A stretch of DNA of 64,000 nucleotides, from positions 36,023 through 100,022 of the IMG/VR virus record IMGVR_UViG_3300033149_004116; one strand, written 5' to 3'. Positions 42,197 to 49,880 of the stretch are shown piece after piece. The notes under the pieces are model-generated. The model saw only the letters and a list, made by a program, of their open reading frames with translations, was not told the origin of the DNA and did not search any database. Made by a program: the position numbers and the translations under genes. Position 1 is the first letter of the stretch; each line of letters begins with the position of its first letter. The stretch is from a virus.

Positions 42197-44740
42197 TCAA
42201 AGGAACTGATCCATTGATATTTTTCGTTCTTTTATTAATTTAATCTTATTAATCTCTTTATCATTTAGAACCAGTCTTAGAAATGGTTCAACGTTGTTCC
42301 ATATTCTATTTTTCCAGTAAAAATCCAAAGCCCTTTTAGTCAATTTTGGGAGCTTTTTAACGGCTTCCTCTGGCGTTAAATTTTCATCAATCGGCTCTGC
42401 TATTTTTTTATTTTTATCAACATCAATAACTATATAAGCCATTTTCTCTCCGGGTCTAATTTTCCCTCCTCTAGCAACCAGCTTCTTTGCTGCTTGAATT
42501 ACTGGCGTTTCTTTCTCGTATTCGTCCAGTCTCTTTTTAATTCCTATTTTGAGGATTAGCATATGATCATATTTATTATCATAATAATCTTTAATAATCT
42601 TCGACCACATCTCATCTAATTTTTCTGGAGAATCTAGAATCATATTCAAAGTTTTCATTTGAAATTTCCTCAAGAATTGTGTTCTATCTGAGCGCACGAG
42701 CGGGAGTCCTCGACTGTATGGATACCATGACAAATTACTATTTTCATCCCTTTGCCATCCATTATTGTCATCATAAATTACTCTCCAGAAATATTGTTTT
42801 TTAACCTTTCCAAAAACTCCTCTATCTATTATTTTTTCAAGTTTAATTTCAATTCCGCTTTCAAATTTGTCTTTATAAAACTCTTCCAATTTTTTACTAT
42901 AATTATTTCCAAAATCGAGTAATTTTTTCATATCATCCCTTGTCAAGTTTTTATAAGTTTTATTAACATTTATCAAGTTTGGAGATTTAATTACTACACT
43001 ATCAGAATCTCCATAGACAACTAAAACATTTTTCTCCCCCTCAAAAAAGGATTTTGTTTTTAATAATGCTGTCCTTGCTAAATATGTTACCATTCCAACA
43101 AATTTCTCTCTTGGTTGATCTGGAATTCTAAAATCGACTTCCTCCTCGTTGTCTTTTATATGAAGCATCATATTTTCTGGTATTTCTTTTTCCACCTTCC
43201 ATCTGCTTGATGACATACCTAGCACCCCATAATGAGCCAAAAGAATTACTTTTACAGAATATTGCTTTCTATAATATTCTTCATATTCGGCGGAATTATG
43301 AGAATATTTTTTCATTTCTTCTTTTAATTCATTTCTTCTCCCCTCCAATTTGTGGAGAATAGATGGAAATAGAGGAAGACCTTCCTTTCCATAAAATTCT
43401 CCGAAAGCTCTAGCAAATTTCATATATTCTTCTATACCATTTTCAGTAAAAGTTCCATTCCATTTGTAATATGCTATTGGATCGAGAAGATAGGATTGAA
43501 TAATTCTATTATAAAGACTTAAAAAGTCATAAACAAACATAAACGAGTGAATGCCTCTTTTCGGGGGGAAAACAATAGCACCTTTAAAAGATTTCTTCTT
43601 TTCTTCATATTTTCTAGTTGAGGGAACTACCCACTTCTTCCCTTCCTCAGTAAGAAGTCTTAAAGCAGAAGTATCTACAATGTGTGATGACCACACTGCA
43701 AAATCTATAAATATTCCAACTTCATCCGCTACTGAAGAATAAAGATTTATAATATCCATAGCCTTTTCCATTACATATAAAGCATAACTATGCGAAATAT
43801 TAATATCTTTCATTTTTTGGGGGTTGTTTTTCCATGCTTTATAATAACTTGGCAGATGTCTTATTCTTCTATCTCTTATCTTTATGCCATTTTTTATTAA
43901 TTTTGTTTCATATTTTTTAAGCATTTTTTCATACGCGGTTGTTAATTTATCATAATACGTTTTTTGATGAAAAATTCGATGAAACTCTGCAAGATCGACA
44001 AATCTCCATATTCTCCATTCAAGCCATAACCCTAACGCTTTACATCTCTTAGATAACTGTTTTTGTTCAAAATCTTTATTCCATACAACTATATAATCAT
44101 AATCCATCAAGAAATCAAAGAGATTCTGTAACATTTTGCTTTCTGATGTCTTTCCATATTCCCAAGTAAAGTAGTGAATTTCTCCATCGTCTGTTGTAGC
44201 CGAGGCACATAAAATGGAATATTGACCAGCCTCCTCTGGAAATCCACGAGAATCATCCGTTTCTATATCTAGGAAAACAAGTTTGGGCGGAGGAAGTTTG
44301 CCATTATAAGCAGATATTTTATTATTTTTAAGAATTAGTCCTGCTTTAATCCCCCCATCAATTCTAATTCTTCTAATAAACGGTATATCTGCCTCCGAAA
44401 GTTCTACGCCCATTTGTTGAAAGTGTTTTCTTAATTGCCCGACTCTCCAAGGCTCCCATAAATCGCATCGCATCGGTTTTCCATCTTGAAGCGCAAACTC
44501 CAAATTTGTCGTGTGAAATTCATAATCCCTCCCCTCCACAAGATTCATCATTTCTAATTCTTGCTTAATCACTTCTCTATCTTTTTCATCGAAATAAAAA
44601 TACGGTCTTATAGGGCTTCGTATCGGTTCGGGAAATATCTTTTTTCCATTATTTGTTCTAATAGCCATATAGATTAATGGAGGCTTGCCCTTTTCAGTTT
44701 TATAAAAAGCTGATACTAATCTGCCTTTAATTTCGCTCAT
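42197..44740 (-). CDS. Family B DNA polymerase
   Basis: This 847-residue polymerase has the 3'-5' exonuclease motifs VFLDIETDD (Exo I), DYIVVWNKDFEQKQL (Exo II) and a SYALYVMEKAMDI region near Exo III. The polymerase motifs are YDFLSLYNRIIQSYLLDPIA (motif A; the usual SLYPSII is changed), KVILLAHYGVLGMSSS (motif B) and VVYGDSDSVVI (motif C, with Ser replacing the usual Thr). The C-terminal thumb has KKQYFWRVIYDDN. It is the main viral replicase, next to primase, helicase and nucleases. The motif III tyrosine is shifted and its aspartate is not obvious, so proofreading may be altered. Confidence 0.96.
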   Translation of the reverse strand: MSEIKGRLVSAFYKTEKGKPPLIYMAIRTNNGKKIFPEPIRSPIRPYFYFDEKDREVIKQELEMMNLVEGRDYEFHTTNLEFALQDGKPMRCDLWEPWRVGQLRKHFQQMGVELSEADIPFIRRIRIDGGIKAGLILKNNKISAYNGKLPPPKLVFLDIETDDSRGFPEEAGQYSILCASATTDDGEIHYFTWEYGKTSESKMLQNLFDFLMDYDYIVVWNKDFEQKQLSKRCKALGLWLEWRIWRFVDLAEFHRIFHQKTYYDKLTTAYEKMLKKYETKLIKNGIKIRDRRIRHLPSYYKAWKNNPQKMKDINISHSYALYVMEKAMDIINLYSSVADEVGIFIDFAVWSSHIVDTSALRLLTEEGKKWVVPSTRKYEEKKKSFKGAIVFPPKRGIHSFMFVYDFLSLYNRIIQSYLLDPIAYYKWNGTFTENGIEEYMKFARAFGEFYGKEGLPLFPSILHKLEGRRNELKEEMKKYSHNSAEYEEYYRKQYSVKVILLAHYGVLGMSSSRWKVEKEIPENMMLHIKDNEEEVDFRIPDQPREKFVGMVTYLARTALLKTKSFFEGEKNVLVVYGDSDSVVIKSPNLINVNKTYKNLTRDDMKKLLDFGNNYSKKLEEFYKDKFESGIEIKLEKIIDRGVFGKVKKQYFWRVIYDDNNGWQRDENSNLSWYPYSRGLPLVRSDRTQFLRKFQMKTLNMILDSPEKLDEMWSKIIKDYYDNKYDHMLILKIGIKKRLDEYEKETPVIQAAKKLVARGGKIRPGEKMAYIVIDVDKNKKIAEPIDENLTPEEAVKKLPKLTKRALDFYWKNRIWNNVEPFLRLVLNDKEINKIKLIKERKISMDQFL

Positions 44741-44810
44741 CCAATCACCTAATATTTAGATAAGAGGCAGTATAAAAATATAACGTTTTGACTTTACTAG
44801 AAAGATTTAA

Positions 44811-45536
44811 TTAAAAATTCCACTCTTTGTTGGCTTTGACGTAAGATTTCCAATTTCCAATGTCTAAGAAAGGCTCGGTATCGTGATAAGCTATAATATT
44901 ATATTCGGCTCCTAGCATTTCTCTAAAAACGTTATTCACGACATCCTTCCCGACGGCGCAGAACAATTTGTAGAAGTCTTCGTTTGTAACATAAAATATG
45001 GGGAGAATGCCACCAGAATCTACCACTCTTTTAACGTTTAATTCGGACAGAGCTGGTTTTTCTTTAATTAATGTAACAAGTCCTGATAAATCCTCGACAT
45101 ATCCAACTGGTATTTTTATATTGTCATTAACTGTTATGGAAATATCTCCTTTTTGGAGGAAATGATTCATAGTCAAATCATATATATCTGTTGATGCCAA
45201 TGTGTCCCCATAATAAATTAGAGATGGAAGTTTGATGAGTCCCTGTGACCATGCCATCTTCAATTCGCCAGCAGTACCCAAAGGATGATCCGATAATGAA
45301 TATTTTATATCTACTCCAAATCTACTTCCATTTCCAAAATAGTTAATAACCTGCTTGCCCTTCCTCCGATTGAGACAGAAGACGAATTCTTCAATATCAA
45401 AATCGAGACAGTGATTAATTATGTGCTGACCTACAGGTTTTTGATCATCGCCTATTGGTAACATTATTTTTGGAATAACATCTGAAAAAGGATAAAGTCG
45501 CGAGCCGAGTCCAGCAGCAAGTATCACAGCCTGCAT
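44811..45536 (-). CDS. Sugar-phosphate nucleotidyltransferase
   Basis: This 241-residue enzyme activates sugar-1-phosphates to NDP-sugars. The N-terminus has the signature AVILAAGLGSRLYPFSDVIP with a KIMLPI continuation, then SDHPLGTAGELKMAW and YYGDTLASTDIYDLTM (metal-binding Asp), closing with EPFLDIGNWKSYVKANKE. That places it with RfbA/GlmU-type glucose-1-phosphate uridylyl/thymidylyl/cytidylyltransferases. It may supply donors to the glycan locus, including a CDP-sugar for the 2-epimerase, but it is located with replication genes. Confidence 0.9.
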   Translation of the reverse strand: MQAVILAAGLGSRLYPFSDVIPKIMLPIGDDQKPVGQHIINHCLDFDIEEFVFCLNRRKGKQVINYFGNGSRFGVDIKYSLSDHPLGTAGELKMAWSQGLIKLPSLIYYGDTLASTDIYDLTMNHFLQKGDISITVNDNIKIPVGYVEDLSGLVTLIKEKPALSELNVKRVVDSGGILPIFYVTNEDFYKLFCAVGKDVVNNVFREMLGAEYNIIAYHDTEPFLDIGNWKSYVKANKEWNF

Positions 45537-45541
45537 CTAAC

Positions 45542-45793
45542 TTATTCCTCTTCTTTAGATTTCTTTTTGGCGACCTTTCTTTTTCTTTTTTCGAGAGTTG
45601 TAATTCTCTTCTCAAGTTCGGCAATTACAGCAATTTTTCTCTTCTGTTCGGAAAGAAGTTCAACAAGTTCGTTTATTCTCTCTGCTGATTCGTCCACTCT
45701 TTGAGATAGTTTTACCATTTCACTATGTAATGCGAAAGCCACTCTTGAAAATTCTTTTTTAGTTCCTCTTCTCACTTTGAATCGATTAGACAT
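45542..45793 (-). CDS. Coiled-coil protein
   Basis: This 83-residue protein has a basic start and a long heptad-like helix (SAERINELVELLSEQKRKIA, ELEKRITTLEKRKRKVAKKK). It lies 5 bases from the nucleotidyltransferase on the same strand. No family is recognised. Confidence 0.55.
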   Translation of the reverse strand: MSNRFKVRRGTKKEFSRVAFALHSEMVKLSQRVDESAERINELVELLSEQKRKIAVIAELEKRITTLEKRKRKVAKKKSKEEE

Positions 45794-45899
45794 ACTTTAT
45801 AATTTATCTTAGGATATATTTAAACCTTCCGTTTTTTACAAAACAACAAGAAATAAAAGAACGAAAAGTTTAATAAATAGAAGCATTATTGAATAATAT

Positions 45900-46460
45900 A
45901 TGTCGAGAAATCCAAGGAAATATTTACCTGACGACAGATATTGTGAGTATGTCTATCCCCCAGATCATGTTAGAGCAGGAGAGCGATGTAGAGCAGTAAA
46001 AATGAGGGGGAGTAAATATTGTTATTATCATCAGCCAGATAAAGAAAAGGTATTAAAACAACTTGCCGAGGCGCGAGAGAATATTGGTAAAAGAAATGTG
46101 AAACACGGTATTTATTCAAAAACGGGTAGGAAATGTGATAATTGTAGTTTGGCAGACGTGTGTAAATATTATGAGAAGGGGAAAAATGTCTGTGATTTCG
46201 ACCTGAATCCCAACGTAGATTTAGCCTCGTTAGAGAGTATTAGAAAATTTGTTGAAGAATTGGTGCAATCTGAGATGAAAAGATACAGGAAACTCGAACC
46301 CTATTTCATGGTCGATGGAGATATCAATATGGAACTACACGACCTCAGTTCGAGAGTAGCAAAAAGGCTTTCGGCAGTTCTAAAGGATTATTCAGCAATA
46401 ATGGGCGAATACCAGAAAAGAAGAAAAATATCGGGATGGAAGGATGTCCTCCTATCTTAA
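45900..46460 (+). CDS. Small-terminase-like zinc protein
   Basis: This 186-residue protein has an N-terminal finger C15-x14-C30-x10-C41-x2-H44 (ending GSKYCYYHQP), the VKHGIYSKTG motif common in putative small terminase subunits, a second cysteine set (CDNCSLADVCKYYEKGKNVC) and a helical C-terminus with RRKISGWKDVLL. The TerS assignment rests on the KHGIYSK motif, size and need for a partner of the large subunit. The finger shares its spacing with that of the portal, so both may touch the same component. A TATA-like AAAAGTTTAATAAATAG lies upstream. Confidence 0.6.
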   Translation: MSRNPRKYLPDDRYCEYVYPPDHVRAGERCRAVKMRGSKYCYYHQPDKEKVLKQLAEARENIGKRNVKHGIYSKTGRKCDNCSLADVCKYYEKGKNVCDFDLNPNVDLASLESIRKFVEELVQSEMKRYRKLEPYFMVDGDINMELHDLSSRVAKRLSAVLKDYSAIMGEYQKRRKISGWKDVLLS

Positions 46461-47212
46461 TATTCTTTTTTATATTCTTCCAAATAATATTTTTCATATT
46501 GCTCTTTGTGTTGCATTATCTCCGTTTTTATATCTTTTACAAAATTATTAATAATCTTATTTATAATTTTATTTATTGCTCTCTCTTCTTCACGGAAATC
46601 TCTAGAATCGTCGTTAAGAATCCGAGGGTTCTTTTGGGAGAATATTAAAAAATCTTCACCAAATTTTGCCTTTATAATTATATCCTCTAAATCTCTAAGT
46701 TCTTCATCACATAAAAAAGAAATTCTATAATCTCTCTTTAAATATTTTAAATATTTTAAAAAAATCATATCAAGACATTCAATAAAATAATTCAACATCT
46801 TCTTTATAAATTGTTCCTCTAATTTTGGTTGTAATCGCTCTTTCTCTCTCTTTAATTGCTCTCTCTCTCCCCTTAATTTTTCAATTTCTTCCCATAATTT
46901 GCTTCTCTTTTGATATAATACTTTGAGTTCGCCCTCAGCTAGTTGAAGTTTCTTCTCAAGACTTAATTCTCTCTTCTCAACAGATTTTAATCGTTTTAAA
47001 AGTTTTTTATCTTTTATAAGATTGTTCAATTCTTTCTTTATTTTTAAAATTTTTTGTTGATATATTCGATCTTTTTTTATTTTCTCCCACAAATCAATAA
47101 TTTCATATTTATCAATTTTCCCACTAAATTTATTCATCACATTTTCAAAGGAAAGATTTTCTACGAAAATTGCTTTTTCAAGAGCCGCTAGTAAAATATC
47201 TTCTTGTATCAT
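46457..47212 (-). CDS. Long coiled-coil protein
   Basis: This 251-residue protein starts with a helix-turn-helix-like segment (LSFENVMNKFSGKIDKYEII) followed by a coiled coil of more than 100 residues (GELKVLYQKRSKLWEEIEKL, REREQ-type heptads) and a charged C-terminus. It overlaps the upstream phosphoesterase by 4 bases and the convergent small-terminase-like gene by 4 bases. Function is unknown; it may be a structural or DNA-organising protein. Confidence 0.6.
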   Translation of the reverse strand: MIQEDILLAALEKAIFVENLSFENVMNKFSGKIDKYEIIDLWEKIKKDRIYQQKILKIKKELNNLIKDKKLLKRLKSVEKRELSLEKKLQLAEGELKVLYQKRSKLWEEIEKLRGEREQLKREKERLQPKLEEQFIKKMLNYFIECLDMIFLKYLKYLKRDYRISFLCDEELRDLEDIIIKAKFGEDFLIFSQKNPRILNDDSRDFREEERAINKIINKIINNFVKDIKTEIMQHKEQYEKYYLEEYKKEY

Positions 47213-48105
47213 AATATTCTCTCCATTAATCGTTCTACAATTATTTGCTTTCGGTCGCTTCTAAATTTAACAATTACATTAGAAGGGAAATTTGATGTGT
47301 AAAGTTTCTTCTCAGAATAGGCTAACCAAGGAACGGTCGTCCCCGTTCTTATCCCCCATCTAAATTTTCTTATAGGATATTTGCCTCGTGAAACAGCTAG
47401 AATTGGAAAGTTTCTTTTATAAGCTAAATGAATATGTGCTAATGCCACAAAATCAAGATTCTCAAAAATCCCGAACGCTCTCTTAAGATAATAATCTGGA
47501 GTTGAAGAATTTCCCGTTCCATGTGCAACATATCCATTATAATAAATATCGCCCACCTTCAATTGAAGAATAAGCCCGCGCTCTGGTTCAGCTAGAATAC
47601 ATCTTGGACTTTCTTTAATTATTTTATCATCTACAATAGGAATACCTGAGAATCCATATTCTTCTAAATCCCTAGTTATTCTAAGTTCGTGATTTCCCAC
47701 AACTCTTGCTATAAATTGATAAAAAATATTCTCCCAGAAATTACAATAAATTTCCGCCTCTTCCCGAATAAGCGTCTCTCGTGTAGAATGTCTTAAATGA
47801 TTTTTTGGTCTTTTTGAAAGCATTTCCATATCATCCCCCATGCCAATAACTCTAATATAAGGATGTTTTTCAATATATTCTATTTGAGATTGTATAACTT
47901 TTTGGGGTATGATGGTTTGATTATAAACGGGATTTCCAATATGATTATCACCATTTAAAACGACCTCAGCAATTCCGTCTGTATTTAATGGAAGTTCAAT
48001 TCTATGAACTTCAATTGCATCCTCTTTTAGATAATCTTTCCATGTTAATTTCATTAAGTTGACCCTCACTTTATAATTTGAGAATCTCCTATCATTCCTT
48101 CTCAC
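47209..48105 (-). CDS. Metallophosphoesterase
   Basis: This 298-residue enzyme has NGDNHIGNP (first metal loop), IGMGDDMEM, VVGNHELRIT, GYVAHGTGNSS and FVALAHIHLAY, a full phosphoesterase set. A likely start is MKLTWKDYLK at 48054. Upstream, coding-like residues (NAPNWADRVRRNDRRFSNYK) extend in frame to a TAA, preceded in the same frame by MENLYMPPRLIELG; this is a small upstream reading or a nonsense-broken leader. It may process nucleic acids or nucleotides. The substrate is unknown. Confidence 0.85.
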   Translation of the reverse strand: MRRNDRRFSNYKVRVNLMKLTWKDYLKEDAIEVHRIELPLNTDGIAEVVLNGDNHIGNPVYNQTIIPQKVIQSQIEYIEKHPYIRVIGMGDDMEMLSKRPKNHLRHSTRETLIREEAEIYCNFWENIFYQFIARVVGNHELRITRDLEEYGFSGIPIVDDKIIKESPRCILAEPERGLILQLKVGDIYYNGYVAHGTGNSSTPDYYLKRAFGIFENLDFVALAHIHLAYKRNFPILAVSRGKYPIRKFRWGIRTGTTVPWLAYSEKKLYTSNFPSNVIVKFRSDRKQIIVERLMERIL

Positions 48106-48195
48106 TCTATCTGCCCAATTTGGGGCATTTTAACCAAGTTCTATGAGGCGGGGCGGCATATAAAGATTTTCCATTTAAAAAAATATAAAAGAAGA

Positions 48196-48798
48196 TTATT
48201 TTACAAAAATTGAATGAAGAGGTCTACAAGCTTCCTCCCATGTTTTTAATGGAGGAAAAGTTGCAATTTTCACCTTCGTTGTTGGTAATCTTTTCTTAAA
48301 CCAGAAGATTATTCTAACCTTTTCATAACTTGCTTTTTTCATGCTCTCAGTAGTATAATCCTCAAATATATCATCTGGAAGTTTAACAAACTTGCTTGCT
48401 AAATATTCCATTGATTTAAATAAAGCTCCCCATCTCAAGGAAATAAGCTCTCTTGGAGTAAAATAAACAAATTTTTTCCAATCATAAAATTTTTTATCCC
48501 AATATTTATATTCTTTAATTTCTTTTAATGAGAGCCAATATTGATCAAATATTTCTTCATCTTTTCCTAATATTTCATTTTTTACAGCTAAAGACACATC
48601 TTTTGGTATTTCTTTATATTTAGAGGAAGCTATTGGTACTATATGTGAAGTAGTTGTAGTATATTTAGAAGGTTTACTAATTAAATGGAAAAAATATCTA
48701 TTTGATTCGTTAGGTATCCTACATATATCAATCCATTTCTTACCACGTTTTACTTCTAAAAACCCATCAATTACTATTTCTTTATGAGATACGTCCAT
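48196..48798 (-). CDS. Hypothetical phage-type protein
   Basis: This 200-residue protein has NESNRYFFHLISKPSKYTTT, IVPIASSKYKEIPKDVSLAV and YWLSLKEIKEYKYWDKKF. The order, aromatic loop then 'PxxVSxxV' then 'SWLSLKEL-x-YxWD', recalls a widespread phage protein of unknown function in which the same blocks occur. It is alone between non-coding segments. Confidence 0.55.
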   Translation of the reverse strand: MDVSHKEIVIDGFLEVKRGKKWIDICRIPNESNRYFFHLISKPSKYTTTTSHIVPIASSKYKEIPKDVSLAVKNEILGKDEEIFDQYWLSLKEIKEYKYWDKKFYDWKKFVYFTPRELISLRWGALFKSMEYLASKFVKLPDDIFEDYTTESMKKASYEKVRIIFWFKKRLPTTKVKIATFPPLKTWEEACRPLHSIFVK

Positions 48799-48870
48799 TC
48801 AATTTCCTCCAAAAAGGGATTGCCTTGGAGACGCCCTTCTCCTCAGCCCGCGACTTTAAAGTTTTCACCC

Positions 48871-49095
48871 TCATTCTCCGCTTTTTATTTGAATATTTAA
48901 AAATTTTATTAACGCTGCTAATATTAAATCGTTTTTAAAAATATTGTATCTAATTTTAATGTTTTCAGAAATATCCGTGCCTCTCTCGACCTCTCCCTCG
49001 TCCATAAGTTTGCCATACTTTTTTAGTAAAGATTCGTGCAATTTCTTCCAATTGTCATAAATTTCCTGTGGTGACTTCTCCCAAGATTCCATCAT
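48871..49095 (-). CDS. Hypothetical 74-residue helical protein
   Basis: I do not recognise this acidic helical protein (YDNWKKLHESLLKKYGKLMD, then YNIFKNDLILAALIKFLNIQ). TATA-like CTTAAATATAAG lies about 35 bases upstream, between this gene and the structured RNA island at 49154-49287, so it has its own promoter. Confidence 0.5.
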   Translation of the reverse strand: MMESWEKSPQEIYDNWKKLHESLLKKYGKLMDEGEVERGTDISENIKIRYNIFKNDLILAALIKFLNIQIKSGE

Positions 49096-49144
49096 ATTAT
49101 TCGTCCCGTCCTAAACTTATAAAAAGCAATCTTATATTTAAGGA

Positions 49145-49161
49145 TTGTGGTTGAACCACAA
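49145..49161. promoter_or_regulatory. 17-bp palindrome TTGTGGTTgAACCACAA
   Basis: This is a perfect inverted repeat with a single central G. It overlaps the 3' end of RNA island A (minus strand) and resembles the TGGTTATAACCA palindrome at 55786, beside a ribbon-helix-helix gene. It may be a protein operator or a competing RNA hairpin. Confidence 0.45.
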
Positions 49162-49287
49162 ATGTCGCGTGGGCGAACCAAGAGGGGGTATCAGGAGAAT
49201 GCTCCTCTGGCGACAAACCCCTATCACGCAAGACGATAACCCCACACCGTCTCCGCTTGGCTATTGTCCCATTTCGCGTTTGTGGTT
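49154..49287 (-). ncRNA. Structured RNA island A (putative viral ncRNA)
   Basis: This 134-base island is GC-rich in an AT-rich genome and contains no good reading frame. AACCACAAA at 49154 pairs with TTTGTGGTT at 49279, and CGCG with CGCG just inside, giving a closing stem of 13 pairs with small bulges. Inside, TGGG/CCCA and CCAAG/CTTGG extend the stem, and two arms follow: GGGGGT/ACCCC capped by AGGAGAATGCTCCT, and GACG/CGTC. On the minus strand TTATATAA lies at 49311-49318, 25-30 bases upstream of the stem, so the transcript is likely to start near 49288. An alternative TGTCGC/GCGACA pairing exists. No known RNA family is recognised. Confidence 0.6.
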
Positions 49288-49353
49288 ATCAATTCTAATT
49301 GAAGAAATTCTTATATAAAAACTTTTTCCTTTCAATTTTTTATGATACATAAA

Positions 49354-49701
49354 CTATTTATCAAGAAGATAGGAGAAGTATTTTCTAAATCTTGGCGGGA
49401 TGTCTGGAGCATCGTCAATAACCCATCCATAGCCTATCCAGTAGGGGGCAATCTGCAACCTTCCTATAATGATTATTTCCGAACTTCCATACATAATCAT
49501 AATCAACAATCCAAGCCAAAGATGATGGGTGAAATCAAGTAAGCGTTTAATGAAATTTTTCTTCCACTCTTCGTTGAGATTATTAAACCACGATGAATTC
49601 TGTATATCTTGATCTAATTGCTTGCCAAAAGCGCGCGCGAAGAAGAATCCAATTAAAGCCCACACGATCTGAACAAATGTAGTTGGAGCAGGAATATTCA
49701 T
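49354..49701 (-). CDS. Membrane protein with two hydrophobic segments
   Basis: I chose ATG 49701 (MNIPAPTTFVQIVWALIGFF) because it follows the upstream 40-codon gene's stop by 17 bases with AAGGACG before it. The 115-residue protein has hydrophobic segments near residues 8-22 and 56-80 (LWLGLLIMIMYGSSEIIIIG), and a basic C-terminus. It could be a second holin-type or membrane-remodelling protein. No family is recognised. Confidence 0.55.
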   Translation of the reverse strand: MNIPAPTTFVQIVWALIGFFFARAFGKQLDQDIQNSSWFNNLNEEWKKNFIKRLLDFTHHLWLGLLIMIMYGSSEIIIIGRLQIAPYWIGYGWVIDDAPDIPPRFRKYFSYLLDK

Positions 49702-49718
49702 TCTAATCGTCCTTAAAA

Positions 49719-49841
49719 TTATTTGCGATTTCTGCCTTTCCCTTTCGATTTGGTCTTGGAACATCCTCCGCGACCTTTATTTGCTCTGCGACCCTTCCCA
49801 GAACCGTCCCGTTTTGGACTGCCCTTTCGTGCTTTTTTCAT
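49719..49841 (-). CDS. 40-residue basic Gly/Arg/Lys peptide with GRGGC motif
   Basis: This short gene was read by hand: MKKARKGSPKRDGSGKGRRA, then NKGRGGC and a Lys-rich end. The PKRDGSG-x-GRGGC pattern recalls small DUF5320-like proteins and related phage peptides. It is strongly basic with one cysteine. It ends 17 bases before the membrane protein start. It may bind nucleic acid. An AT-rich stretch with TATATTTTATTTTC precedes it on the complementary side. Confidence 0.5.
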   Translation of the reverse strand: MKKARKGSPKRDGSGKGRRANKGRGGCSKTKSKGKGRNRK

Positions 49842-49880
49842 ATCTTATATATTTTATTTTCTTTCCTATTAAATGTTTTG

